A stretch of 64,000 nt of DNA from Argonema galeatum A003/A1 (GCF_023333595.1 NZ_JAIQZM010000008.1:148791-212790), one strand, 5' to 3'; positions 55,056 to 63,934 are shown, counted from the stretch's first letter. Translations and numbers: made by a program. Notes: generated from the letters alone by a model not told the origin.

Positions 55056-55348
55056 TGTGGTCGCCCAAAGCTTTAGAAGATGTAGAAGCGATCGCCGCAT
55101 ATATAGCGCGTGATTCTACTTCCTATGCTGCGGCAGTAATTAACAAAATACTTGACGCGACTCGAAACTTAAGCAAATTTCCTTTTGCAGGGCGCATTGT
55201 ACCGGAATTTGGTGAACAAACTATCAGGGAACAGTTTGCATATAGCTATCGAGTTATTTATCGAATACAGGGTGAAACTGTAACTATTGCGGCGGTGATT
55301 CATGGAAAAAGACTATTGGAGGAATTGGACATTGATTGTTTAGATTAA
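55040..55348 (+). CDS. ParE/RelE family type II toxin
   Basis: A 102-residue toxin. YQVVWSPKALEDVEAIAAYI, then FPFAGRIVPEF, IREQFAYSYRVIYRIQGETV and IAAVIHGKRLL follow the RelE/ParE fold. ParE toxins usually inhibit gyrase, RelE toxins cleave mRNA; the AYSYRVIYRI form is closer to ParE. It overlaps the antitoxin gene. Confidence 0.88.
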   Translation: MAYQVVWSPKALEDVEAIAAYIARDSTSYAAAVINKILDATRNLSKFPFAGRIVPEFGEQTIREQFAYSYRVIYRIQGETVTIAAVIHGKRLLEELDIDCLD

Positions 55349-55391
55349 TGACTGCTACAAAAAAGCAAATAATTTGAAGGAAAATAAGTCT

Positions 55392-56177
55392 ATGCCTTCT
55401 CCTTTTCCGGGAATGAATCCATATTTAGAAAATCCTCAATTGTGGCCTGCCGTTCATCATCGGTTTATAGTTGCGATCGCTGATGCTTTGCTTCCTCAAC
55501 TGCTTCCCAAATATATAGTAGATATTGAAAAACGGGTTTATCAGATCGATGGGGAAGATTCCCTTTTAGTCGGTATTCCCGATGTCACCGTCCAACGTTT
55601 TACAAGTCAAACAACCTCTCCCACTTCTAATGTTGCCGTCGCAGCGCCACTCACGAAACCTTTACAGGTAACAGTACCAATGCAGATGGAATTTAGAGAA
55701 GGATATTTAGAAGTGCGAGAGATAGCAACTAAAGAGGTGGTGACAGTAATAGAAGTGCTTTCGCCTACTAATAAACGCACTGGACAAGGAAGGGAAATAT
55801 ACGAAGAAAAACGTCAACAGGTATTGGCAAGTCGCACTCATTTAGTAGAGATAGACTTACTGCGTAGTGGGCAACCTATGCCTGTTTTTGGCAATAATAT
55901 TCAGGGGAGTTATCGAATTTTGGTCAGTCGGGAAAAACGTCGCCCAAACGCGGATCTTTACCTTTTTAATTTACCGGATGCGATTCCCACTTTCCCGTTG
56001 CCTTTGCGAATAGGAGATTTAGAACCAGTGGTAGATTTGCAGGCGTTAATTGGCGGTGTTTATGACAGAGCGGGTTATGATTTTGTAATTGATTACAGTG
56101 GGGAACCAGTACCAAAATTGTCAGAGGCAGATGCTGTTTGGGCAGATGGTTTGTTGCGAGAGAAAGGGTTACGCTGA
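55392..56177 (+). CDS. DUF4058 protein
   Basis: A 261-residue protein. It starts MPSPFPGMNPYLENPQLWPA, the DUF4058 N-terminal signature, and contains EVLSPTNKRTGQGREIYEEK and VEIDLLRSGQPMP. These blocks resemble a PD-(D/E)xK nuclease-like fold, as in Uma2 relatives, but this is inference. The ATG at 55392 is preferred over the TTG-initiated frame at 55374, with AAGGA upstream. It is abundant in cyanobacteria and of unknown role. Confidence 0.85.
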   Translation: MPSPFPGMNPYLENPQLWPAVHHRFIVAIADALLPQLLPKYIVDIEKRVYQIDGEDSLLVGIPDVTVQRFTSQTTSPTSNVAVAAPLTKPLQVTVPMQMEFREGYLEVREIATKEVVTVIEVLSPTNKRTGQGREIYEEKRQQVLASRTHLVEIDLLRSGQPMPVFGNNIQGSYRILVSREKRRPNADLYLFNLPDAIPTFPLPLRIGDLEPVVDLQALIGGVYDRAGYDFVIDYSGEPVPKLSEADAVWADGLLREKGLR

Positions 56178-56380
56178 TAAAATTATCGTCAAATTGTCTG
56201 TTGTCATCGTTGGTTAGAATTTTACCGCAGATGAAGGCAGATGAACGCAAATGAACGCAGATAAGAATAAGAACACGAGTTTTTTAGGTAACCGATGCTA
56301 CCGGATATGATATGATTAGCTAAATTTATCTAGAAAAAACGCAATGCGAAGATTCAACCCATTCAAGTAGGCATCAGAAA

Positions 56381-57562
56381 ATGTCAACCGAAAATTTTTA
56401 CAATGATTTGCCAACTTTAAACAATTTTATTGATATCACTGAGTCTAAAAAATTTGTCCCTGTACCTGATGATTGGTACATATTGATTACAGATATTGTA
56501 GGTTCTACAAAAGCCATAGAAGCAGGACGTTACAAAGATGTTAATCTCATAGGTGCTTGCTGTATTATTGCTATCTTAAATATAGCTGGCAAGCGTGAAG
56601 TTCCCTTCATCTTTGGCGGTGATGGTGCTTCAATCTTGATACCGCCATCTCTATTTGTAGAAGCGAAACAAGCTTTGCTGGGAACGCAATATTTTGCCAA
56701 GCAGGAATTTAATATGGATTTGCGGCTGGGTATCGTTCCCGTATCAGCTGTCATGGAGGCAAAGTACGAAGTAAAAATAGCTAAATTCAAAGTCTCTAAT
56801 ACTTATAACCAAGGTATATTTACAGGTGGCGGACTGACTTATGCTACACAACTGACAAAAGACTCAGCTACTTCTGAGATTTACAATATCAAAAATATAG
56901 GTATACCTGACAAAGCAGATTTCTCTGGGTTAAATTGTCCTTGGCAAGATATTGCTAGTCCACATGGAGAAGCCATCAGCCTGATTGTTATGGCGACTAG
57001 CAGCAGTTGTCAAGAAGAGAATTCGGTTTATAGAGCGGTATTAGAGGAAATACAAAAAATTTATGGTAACAGTGAAAATTTCCATCCAATCATTTCGGAA
57101 AATCTCAAGCTGTCTTTAAAAAATAAAAACTTATACAGTATGGTAAAAATTCAGGAGCAATCCAGCAGTTATTTAAAAAAGTTATTCGTGTTTATAATAA
57201 TAAAGATTAAAATGTTGATTCGCTCATTCTTGACGCGATTTCAAACCAAGAAAGCGGCTTTAAATTTGGAATTAAGTAAAAATGGTTTGGTTGCAAATAC
57301 TGATTACAGAAAGTTTGACGATTTGCTACGCATGATTATATCAGGGAAGGCGGCACAACGAGAAAAATTAGTTAGCTATTTGGAAAAGAACTATCAAGCA
57401 GGTAAGCTAGTGTATGGAATTCACGTTTCCGATCGCGTTCTCATGACCTGTCTTGTACCTGTGGGGGTGGGGCGGGAAGTCCATTTGGTGGACGGTGCTG
57501 ATGGGGGATATGCCCTCGCGGCAAAAGATATGAAAGCCAGAATCAATTTGGCTTCTAAGTAA
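56381..57562 (+). CDS. DUF3095 protein, with a cyclase-like N-terminal half
   Basis: A 393-residue DUF3095 protein. The N-terminal half has YILITDIVGSTKAIEAGRY (Asp38) and FIFGGDGASILIP (Asp81), spaced like the two metal-binding Asp of class III nucleotide cyclases (44 residues apart in the cyclase at 29394). No Lys/Asp specificity residues are evident. A basic hydrophobic stretch (KKLFVFIIIKIKMLIRSFLT) separates it from a C-terminal domain ending in HVSDRVLMTCLVP. Function unknown. It lies 18 bases upstream of thrB. Confidence 0.82.
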   Translation: MSTENFYNDLPTLNNFIDITESKKFVPVPDDWYILITDIVGSTKAIEAGRYKDVNLIGACCIIAILNIAGKREVPFIFGGDGASILIPPSLFVEAKQALLGTQYFAKQEFNMDLRLGIVPVSAVMEAKYEVKIAKFKVSNTYNQGIFTGGGLTYATQLTKDSATSEIYNIKNIGIPDKADFSGLNCPWQDIASPHGEAISLIVMATSSSCQEENSVYRAVLEEIQKIYGNSENFHPIISENLKLSLKNKNLYSMVKIQEQSSSYLKKLFVFIIIKIKMLIRSFLTRFQTKKAALNLELSKNGLVANTDYRKFDDLLRMIISGKAAQREKLVSYLEKNYQAGKLVYGIHVSDRVLMTCLVPVGVGREVHLVDGADGGYALAAKDMKARINLASK

Positions 57563-57580
57563 ATCCAGATAAATATAAAG

Positions 57581-58567
57581 ATGTCTGCTGTTTCTACTGT
57601 TAGTGTTACTGTTCCAGCTACTACGGCTAACTTGGGGCCGGGTTTCGATTGCATCGGTGCAGCTTTAACGCTGTACAATGAGTTCAAGTTCTCTAGACTC
57701 GCTTCATCTGAATCGGCTGTAAATATTACTGTGACTGGGGTTGAGGCCGATCGCGTTTTGACTGATGAGAGCAATCTGGCTTACCAATCCTTCTTAAAGT
57801 TATACCAGCATATCGATCGCACGCCGCCACCAGTAGAAATCGAAATAAACCTCGGTGTCCCGCTGGCAAGAGGTTTGGGTAGTTCGGCAACGGCGATTGT
57901 CGGCGGGTTGGTTGGTGCTAATGTGTTGGCGGGGGAACCTCTTTCTCAGACAGAAGTGATGGAAATAGCGATCGCAATCGAAGGACACCCAGACAACGTA
58001 GTACCTGCACTACTGGGAGGTTGTCGTCTGGCGGCTACTGGTTTAATTAACGCAGAAGATCCCCCCCCACCCCCCTTTAAAAAGGGGGGGCAAGGAGGCG
58101 ATCGCAGTTGGGAAATCTGCGATATTCCCTGGCATGGCGATATTGTGCCAGTGGTGGCGATTCCCGACTTTGAACTCTCGACGGCAGAGGCGCGGCGGGT
58201 TCTGCCAACCGAGTACAGCCGCGCCGATGCGATTTTCAATACGGCGCATTTGGGTTTACTGGTGCGGGGGTTAGAAACTAATCGCGGCGATTGGTTGCGA
58301 GTTGCTTTGCAAGATAAAATCCATCAGCCTTATCGGCAAGGGCTGATTGCAGGGTATGATGCGGTGCAAAAAGCTGCTTTGGCATCTGGTGCATTCGGCA
58401 TGGTAATTAGCGGTGCGGGGCCAACGTTATTGGCTTTAGCAGATTCGTCGTCAGCATCAGGTGTGGCGGCGGCAATGGCAGCAGCTTGGCAGCAGGAGGG
58501 GGTCAAAGCTGAAGTGCGATCGCTCTCTATTGATACCCAAGGCGCAAAAACCTTTAATATCGCCTAA
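57581..58567 (+). CDS. thrB: Homoserine kinase
   Basis: A 328-residue GHMP kinase that phosphorylates homoserine in threonine synthesis. It has VTVPATTANLGPGFDCIGAA, the ATP-binding motif ARGLGSSATAIVGGLVGANV, EGHPDNVVPALLGGCRL and a C-terminal SGAGPTLLAL. An insertion of about 14 residues (EDPPPPPFKKGGQGGDRS, 58056-58100) made of a palindromic C8/G7 repeat interrupts the domain in frame. The rest of the protein is normal, so the enzyme is likely still active. Confidence 0.92.
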   Translation: MSAVSTVSVTVPATTANLGPGFDCIGAALTLYNEFKFSRLASSESAVNITVTGVEADRVLTDESNLAYQSFLKLYQHIDRTPPPVEIEINLGVPLARGLGSSATAIVGGLVGANVLAGEPLSQTEVMEIAIAIEGHPDNVVPALLGGCRLAATGLINAEDPPPPPFKKGGQGGDRSWEICDIPWHGDIVPVVAIPDFELSTAEARRVLPTEYSRADAIFNTAHLGLLVRGLETNRGDWLRVALQDKIHQPYRQGLIAGYDAVQKAALASGAFGMVISGAGPTLLALADSSSASGVAAAMAAAWQQEGVKAEVRSLSIDTQGAKTFNIA

Positions 58568-58586
58568 AATAGCTTTTTCTATTTTA
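58565..58586. terminator. Overlapping stop-codon hairpin between thrB and the receiver gene
   Basis: TAAAATAG (58565-58572) and CTATTTTA (58579-58586) pair across a CTTTTT loop. The arms contain the stop codon of thrB on one strand and of the receiver gene on the other. It is a weak AT-rich bidirectional terminator. Confidence 0.5.
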
Positions 58587-58944
58587 AGAGCAGTCGCTTC
58601 AGAGTTTCAACCAGTTCAGCTGGATGAAACGGTTTGGCGATGTAAGCATCTGCACCTTGTTTTAGACCCCAATAGCGATCGATCTCTTTAGTCTTAGACG
58701 AACACATCACCACAGGTATTTTATTGGTTTTGGGATTAGATTTGAGGCGACGGCAAAATTCATAGCCGTTCATCCGGGGCATTACAATGTCCAAAAGTAC
58801 TAAATCTGGACGATTAGCCTCAACTTTTTCTAGCGCTTCTACACCATCAATCGCTACCGTAACCTTCAGACCTTTATTTTTTAGAAAGCCTGAGATCATC
58901 TCTCTTTGGGTGGCACTATCCTCCACCAACAAAACTGTACTCAT
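58579..58944 (-). CDS. Single-domain response regulator (CheY/PilH-like)
   Basis: A 121-residue receiver. VLLVEDSATQREMI provides the acidic pocket, LVLLDIVMPRMNGYEF the phospho-acceptor Asp, VVMCSSKTKEID the Ser/Thr switch, and YIAKPFHPAEL the Lys. The sequence is closest to the PilH/TaxP-type regulators that control pilus motility in cyanobacteria. No partner kinase is adjacent. Confidence 0.9.
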   Translation of the reverse strand: MSTVLLVEDSATQREMISGFLKNKGLKVTVAIDGVEALEKVEANRPDLVLLDIVMPRMNGYEFCRRLKSNPKTNKIPVVMCSSKTKEIDRYWGLKQGADAYIAKPFHPAELVETLKRLLLK

Positions 58945-59392
58945 AACTTTTAGCTGCTATCCAGAATTGAAACAAAAACCGGAAAGGGTTTCGCCCTCGA
59001 TCGGCATTTCTCTTAAGTAGATTTAACTACCCACTTCCACTCCTAATCTAACACTCCTTCTCTAATTTAAGCGAAATCCCTGTTGACATACCCGTGTAGG
59101 TTTGATAGTAAATCGAATTTTGCTTTTCGATATCTCACTTTTGGAATAAAACCTAAGCACTACTGATTTCTAAATTGTCGCATAAATTACACATAATCAG
59201 AAGAATTTCAGGACTTACGCAGAACTCCCCCCAACCTCTCAAGCTTGGGGGGAGTAACTCCAATTCCCCCCAGATTTGGGGGGCTAGGGGGGCGAAACGA
59301 TTTGGGGAGTATAAACTCCTATTCCCCCCAGATTTGGGGGGCGAAGGAATATTGCGTAAGTCCTGTTTGTGTTAGTAAAAATCGGCAGCAAA
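58945..59392. other. 448-base spacer with a MITE
   Basis: The region upstream of the receiver gene to 59208 holds its promoter and no gene. A 157-bp MITE then occupies 59209-59365. The small hypothetical gene on the minus strand ends at 59393. Confidence 0.5.
59209..59365. mobile_element. 157-bp MITE with CAGGACTTACGCA ends
   Basis: Perfect 13-base terminal repeats CAGGACTTACGCA (59209-59221) and TGCGTAAGTCCTG (59353-59365) enclose several CCCCCCAGATTTGGGGGG palindromes. It is non-coding as an element. The interior repeats belong to the same PPxLxGG-coding family that is inserted in thrB, the TpsB gene and the CHAT remnant. Confidence 0.85.
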
Positions 59393-59599
59393 TCAGGCTA
59401 TTTCTCCCATTGCTTCCAACTCCAACATGGCATCAATCATCTGCTGTGCCTTATATAAAGACTCGCCCACCGTACTAACGCGAACACCGTATTGAATGCC
59501 TTCGTATGCCCACTGGAGCCACGTTTCTTTCTCTTTGTTAAGAGTCTTTAGGTAAATCGGGATGGTATGGTACGTACTAACAGGTGTTAAATTAATCAT
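59393..59599 (-). CDS. Small conserved-looking cyanobacterial hypothetical protein
   Basis: A 68-residue soluble protein (TWLQWAYEGIQYGVRVSTVG, ALYKAQ-like SLYKAQQMIDAMLELEAMGE). No domain recognised. Codon use and start (AGGAATG context) are normal. A spacer of 254 bases without a gene separates it from the histidine kinase gene. Confidence 0.6.
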   Translation of the reverse strand: MINLTPVSTYHTIPIYLKTLNKEKETWLQWAYEGIQYGVRVSTVGESLYKAQQMIDAMLELEAMGEIA

Positions 59600-59853
59600 T
59601 CCTACTGACCTCTATGCCTAACGATTCAGGTGTGGATCTTCTATCAACGATCGGCTTTGCACCCCGGCGTTTTCATAGAAACTAACTAACTATATTTAAT
59701 AGTAAATTTTGTGAAATTAAATCTGTCTAAGGATCTTTTTCACAAATATTCAGTTATTTCTGAGGATATACACATTGCTTGTCACAGCAGCTATAGTAAT
59801 AAGCCTGCCTATGCAGGCTTTTAGCTTAGCGATTCAGTCCGAATATAAATACT

Positions 59854-61230
59854 TTAATCATCGGACTTTTGTTCGTTTTGCGATTGCCGGTGGTACAAGG
59901 GTAGCGTCACCGTCACCGTTGTCCCCACACCGACTTCACTTTCTACGGCAATCTTGCCACCGTGGAAGTCCACACACTGTTTAACAACAGACAGTCCCAA
60001 TCCAATTCCATCGATATGACCGACATTGCTACCCCGCTGGAATGAATCGAATAGTTTCGACCGATCTTCTAAAGGAATGCCAATGCCTTCGTCTTTAACT
60101 CGAAAAATCGCTTCGCTATGTTCGCAAATCAAGTCAAATTGAATATTCCCGCCTTGAGGGGAATATTTGAGCGCATTTGAGATCAAATTTGTGAGGATTG
60201 ACGACAGCAGTTTTCCGTCCAAGCAAGCTGAAGTGCCTTTACCTTGAACCGAGAAAATTATAGTATTTTGTTTGCCTGCACCGGACTGCATTTCTTCGGC
60301 CAATTCGCGGCAGAACTTTTCTAGATCTAGGAGTGCTGGTTTGAATTGTAATTTGTCACCTTCGGTTCCAGAAACAAGCAATATGTCGTTCAACAGTTGG
60401 TTTGTCTGTTTGACGGCTGATTGAATGCACTCTAGATGCTGATTTTTTTTCTCGTTACTCCATCTATCGGCGTAAATTTTGATTAATTCGGCGGAAGCGA
60501 TGATATTCGTGAGCGGAGTGCGGAATTCTTGGGAAATTGCAGAGACAAAGCTGGCTTTCATATCGTTAAGTTCTTTTTGTTTTGCCAGAGCCTTATTGAT
60601 TTCCGTTTCTGCCTGCTTGTGTTTGGTGATGTCTCGCAATTGCCAGCGCAAACTTACTACCTGCCTGGAAGAATTCAGTACTGGCACCACCGTGCAAGCA
60701 GCTGGAAAAAGTTCTCCTTTGCGGGGTTGAATCTGCACTTCCCAATCTCTACATTCTTGGCCCTTTTGCAGCCGAAACAGTTGGGTGCGGAAGTCACGGC
60801 GAGCTGACTCTGACACAAAAACGACGAGCGGTTTGCCGATTAAGCGATCGCAATTGACATTTAACAGCTTTCCTGCTAAGAAGTTAGCTTCCCAAATCAC
60901 CCCTTCTGGGTTGGTTACCAGGTAAGCATCGGGGGCAAACTCAAACATTTCCTGATAACGCTGACGTTCGGCTTCTACCTCCAGACGGGTGGCGATTAAC
61001 TCTTCATTCTGCTGTCGCACTTCCTCACTGGCAACCTGTAGCTCGTGCAGAGAACAGGTGAGTTCTTCTAAGCTTTCCCGAAGCAGTAGTTCCTCATTCT
61101 GGTTGGAAATTTCTTCAATTTGTTGCCAATTCTTTTTTAGCGACTTCGGTAGTGCGTTCGTCCTCTGCCAAAGCATTTCCAGCCGTTGCAGCGATGCAGC
61201 AATCTGCCCGTCGAAAATTTCTTCTGTCAT
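59854..61230 (-). CDS. PAS-containing sensor histidine kinase lacking the phospho-acceptor histidine
   Basis: A 458-residue cytoplasmic-looking sensor. It has an N-terminal coiled coil (about 1-80), a PAS domain (about 85-205, YLVTNPEGVIWEANFLAGKL), a HisKA-type helix pair and a HATPase domain with LISNALKYSP (N box), DEGIGIP and GIGLGLSVVKQ (G boxes). The H box reads SAISQEFRTPLTNI: residue 234 is Gln (CAA) where the phosphorylated His is expected. Autophosphorylation at the usual site is therefore impossible. It may be a pseudokinase. The CheB gene lies upstream in the same direction, about 440 bases away. Confidence 0.9.
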   Translation of the reverse strand: MTEEIFDGQIAASLQRLEMLWQRTNALPKSLKKNWQQIEEISNQNEELLLRESLEELTCSLHELQVASEEVRQQNEELIATRLEVEAERQRYQEMFEFAPDAYLVTNPEGVIWEANFLAGKLLNVNCDRLIGKPLVVFVSESARRDFRTQLFRLQKGQECRDWEVQIQPRKGELFPAACTVVPVLNSSRQVVSLRWQLRDITKHKQAETEINKALAKQKELNDMKASFVSAISQEFRTPLTNIIASAELIKIYADRWSNEKKNQHLECIQSAVKQTNQLLNDILLVSGTEGDKLQFKPALLDLEKFCRELAEEMQSGAGKQNTIIFSVQGKGTSACLDGKLLSSILTNLISNALKYSPQGGNIQFDLICEHSEAIFRVKDEGIGIPLEDRSKLFDSFQRGSNVGHIDGIGLGLSVVKQCVDFHGGKIAVESEVGVGTTVTVTLPLYHRQSQNEQKSDD

Positions 61231-61669
61231 AGAGTGAAATTAAAAAATTTTTGTTGTGGTTAGTCTACAACTTAATGCTAATGAAACGATTATTTGTTTT
61301 ATTTTATGGCAACTTTATTTCAAAAAACGTAACATTTAGCTTTGTAGGTTGGGTTGAGAGAAGCGAAAACCAACCTACAAAGCTAGGGACTAGGGGCTAG
61401 GGGCTAGGGGCTAGGGAAAGAAGTGTTTATAATCAAGGGCTTCGCCGTGAGCGCTCAGCCGAACGGTTTCAGGAATTCAGAATGCCTTAAGCGCCTTGGC
61501 GGTTGCTATAATAACTCACTACTAAAAATTGCCAATGATTGCTCTGGAAATCTTGATTCTTACCACTGACAACTGACAACTGACAACTGACAATTGACAA
61601 TTGACAACTGACAACTGACAACTGACAATTGACAATTGACAACTGACAACTGACAACTGACCACTTGCA
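61231..61669. repeat. Spacer with (TGACAAC)n heptamer repeats
   Basis: About 14 units of TGACAAC/TGACAAT run from 61566 to 61663, ending next to the CheB stop codon. A CTAGGGG tract lies at 61384-61418. A TATAATCAAGGGCTTCGCC word near 61424 resembles 41494. No gene is seen. The heptamers are of the STRR type described in filamentous cyanobacteria. Confidence 0.8.
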
Positions 61670-62722
61670 CTAAGCACTGTCCGATTCTTGAATCCGATCG
61701 AATGCTGGGTCGATCGGATCTGAGGTAGCTTCTTCCTCACCCTCCTGATTCATAAGGACTTGTCGGATCAGGGCGATGTTTTCCTTTGCATCCTGTACCT
61801 GCGCTTCAAAACGCGCCGAGATCAGATTTTGGCCTCTTTCTTGCGCCCGACGAGCCATCCGATGTACCAACTGCGATTTTTCTTCCAGAGCTCGCAGCGC
61901 ACTCCACAGCGCACCTTCCAAGGCTTCATGTTGAGAAGCTAACAAACTCTTTGTTGTAAAGGAGTGACCCGTGCGGCACCGAAACCGCATGAACTTTCCG
62001 TCTTCCAGTTCCCACAATACACCGCCGCAGTCTGGACAGGCGAAAGCAGAAGGGTTTCCGGGTCTTTTGTTGTGTTGCAGAACTTCCACATCCATCTGAG
62101 CTAAGTCAGATTCTATTTGCATATTGGTGGATTGAGAATCTGCTTTTTCTTCTACCTGCGCTTTCGCCAAGCTTAGCAAGACGGCAGCAATTTCGCTCAG
62201 TGGCAGAATATAGTCAACATCTACGTTCTCGATCGCACTGCGCGGCATATCGGAAAAAAGGGCTTCGTCGGGACTTTGCACAACGGCTATCCCACCCCGC
62301 TGCTTCAGTGCCAATAAACCTGCGGTACCATCGTCGAGACTACCCGTCAGCACCAGACCTATCACCCGTGGCCCATATGCCAGCGCCGCCGATCGAAACA
62401 GCGTATCGATCGCCGGTCGATGGTTGTTCTCCCTGGGGCCACGGGAGAGGTGAATATGTCCCCGTTTAACCAATAAATGATGATCGGGTGGTGCCACGTA
62501 GATGCGCCCCTGCTGAATCGCTTCGCCGTCTTTGGCGTGGGCCGCTCCCAAGCAGCTGGAGCGGTTCAGGATTTCCGGCAAAAAACTTTTGCTGTAAGCT
62601 GGAAAGTGAATTACCACAAAGATCGCAGCTGGCAGATTTGGCGATAGATCGTGGGCTAGTTTGCCCAGCGTTTCCACACCGCCTGCCGAGGCTCCAATAA
62701 CTATGATGTCGTGTCCAACCAT
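61670..62722 (-). CDS. CheB-type methylesterase domain protein
   Basis: A 350-residue protein with the catalytic CheB domain but no receiver. The triad is visible as IVIGASAGGVE (Ser12), FVVIHFPAYS (His39) and LTGSLDDGTAGL (Asp130 or Asp131). The C-terminal part has a zinc-ribbon-like CPDCGGVLWELEDGKFMRFR with another Cys and His, then helices. It should remove methyl groups from chemoreceptor-type proteins or, in such stand-alone forms, regulate other sensors. A CheB remnant and CheR are encoded divergently. Confidence 0.92.
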   Translation of the reverse strand: MVGHDIIVIGASAGGVETLGKLAHDLSPNLPAAIFVVIHFPAYSKSFLPEILNRSSCLGAAHAKDGEAIQQGRIYVAPPDHHLLVKRGHIHLSRGPRENNHRPAIDTLFRSAALAYGPRVIGLVLTGSLDDGTAGLLALKQRGGIAVVQSPDEALFSDMPRSAIENVDVDYILPLSEIAAVLLSLAKAQVEEKADSQSTNMQIESDLAQMDVEVLQHNKRPGNPSAFACPDCGGVLWELEDGKFMRFRCRTGHSFTTKSLLASQHEALEGALWSALRALEEKSQLVHRMARRAQERGQNLISARFEAQVQDAKENIALIRQVLMNQEGEEEATSDPIDPAFDRIQESDSA

Positions 62723-63119
62723 ATTTTTAAGATTTTTTCTAGGGCTCTTTTGGATACCATAGGAAAACTTTGCTGGCTCTCCTGCACAAAGGTATGATAA
62801 CTTTAGCTAATCTATTTGTAGGCCCTAGCCTTTGGAACCAAAGCCAACCACTTAGTCTAAGTTGTTGGCTTTTCGTTCCCAGAGCCAGGTCTACAACCTT
62901 TACTCCCGGCGCTTCTCAAAGTTTAATCTCACCCACAATAGACGCCTGTATTAGGTACTAGAAATAGAGAGCTATTTGAAGATAACAGCTTTTCGGATAA
63001 ATTATCTATATCTTTAAGTATAAAAAAAGTCTTAGATGGCGCTAAAATTATATCTATTATATGCTTAATTAGCAGTTAGTCAACTTTAGTGCTGTGCTTT
63101 TCCGACAGCAATCTTAGTC
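62723..63119. other. Spacer upstream of CheB, without a gene
   Basis: It holds the CheB promoter, a repeat-like segment GGCCCTAGCCTTTGGAACCA (62821 onward) paired with GTTGGCTTTTCGTTCC (62864 onward), and AT-rich DNA. No open frame is supported before the CheB remnant. Confidence 0.4.
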
Positions 63120-63260
63120 ATGCAAAATATATCAATTGCTCAAGATGAAGCTACCTCCCAATTTTTCGGTATGCCAGCTAATGCTATCCAGACTGGCTGT
63201 ATCTATTAGGTTCTGGCACTATACGAAATAGGGAACGCCATAAAAACTTTAGCAATGCAG
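63096..63260 (+). pseudogene. CheB C-terminal remnant
   Basis: The frame including an ATG at 63120 reads NISIAQDEATSQFFGMPANA and IQTGCIY, then a TAG, and continues VLALYEIGNAIKTLAMQ. This is the C-terminal end of a CheB methylesterase (QDEATSxxFGMP...TG...LxxIG) with an in-frame stop. It lies just before CheR, as in CheB-CheR fusions or operons, but in a different frame at the junction. Confidence 0.6.
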
Positions 63261-63274
63261 AGGAATATAAAAAA

Positions 63275-63934
63275 ATGTGTAGTGCTGATAAGAACGATGA
63301 TTTTGAAGCGTTGTTACAGTATCTTAAAAGCAGTCGCCGGTTCGATTTTACAGGTTATAAACGTCCCAGTTTGATGCGTCTGATGAAAAAGCGGATGCAA
63401 CGGGTGGAAATCAACTATTTTAGCGACTATCTGGACTATTTGCAGGTATATCCTAGCGAACTCAACTACTTATTCGATGCACTTTTAATCAACGTCACGT
63501 CGTTTTTTCGCGATCGACCAGCTTGGCAAGTTGTGGCTGACGAGATTATCCCCTGTATTATCGCTAGCAAGGGGGAGAACGACCCGATCCGGGTGTGGAG
63601 TGCTGGCTGCGCCACTGGAGAAGAAGCCTACACAATTGCGATCGTACTAGCAGAAGCTTTAGGGATGGAAGCATTCCGAACGCGGGTGAAAATTTATGCA
63701 ACCGATTTAGACGAAGAAGCACTAGCACAGGGTCGTCAAGCCACCTATTCAGCTAAGGCTGTGCGAGATGTTCCCGAAGAATTGCGGCTCAAGTACTTCG
63801 ACGTTTCGGCTAGAGACGAATATATCTTCTCCAAGGACTTGCGGCGCTGCGTGATTTTTGGTCGCCACGACTTGGTGCAACACCCGCCGATTCCTCGCCT
63901 TGACCTGCTGATATCTCGCAATACCGCTACATAA
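63275..63934 (+). CDS. CheR methyltransferase, truncated
   Basis: A 219-residue protein. The N-terminal helical domain (FDFTGYKRPSLMRLMKKRMQ) precedes a SAM-binding domain with VWSAGCATGEEAYTIAIVLA and KIYATDLDEEALAQGRQ. It runs to RLDLLISRNTAT and stops where the family continues RNTLMYF. About 50 residues of the CheR domain are missing, including the last strands. The remaining 66 bases of the window do not show a convincing continuation. It probably has lost activity or is a pseudogene. Confidence 0.8.
   Translation: MCSADKNDDFEALLQYLKSSRRFDFTGYKRPSLMRLMKKRMQRVEINYFSDYLDYLQVYPSELNYLFDALLINVTSFFRDRPAWQVVADEIIPCIIASKGENDPIRVWSAGCATGEEAYTIAIVLAEALGMEAFRTRVKIYATDLDEEALAQGRQATYSAKAVRDVPEELRLKYFDVSARDEYIFSKDLRRCVIFGRHDLVQHPPIPRLDLLISRNTAT

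Noticed and set aside
58056..58100. C8/G7 run in thrB as a frameshifting error
   Set aside because: The frame stays open across the run and the downstream kinase sequence is in frame, so an in-frame repeat insertion is the simpler reading.
61566..61663. Regular short repeats that might suggest a CRISPR array
   Set aside because: The units are contiguous heptamers (TGACAAC/TGACAAT) with no spacers, so they are a simple tandem repeat.
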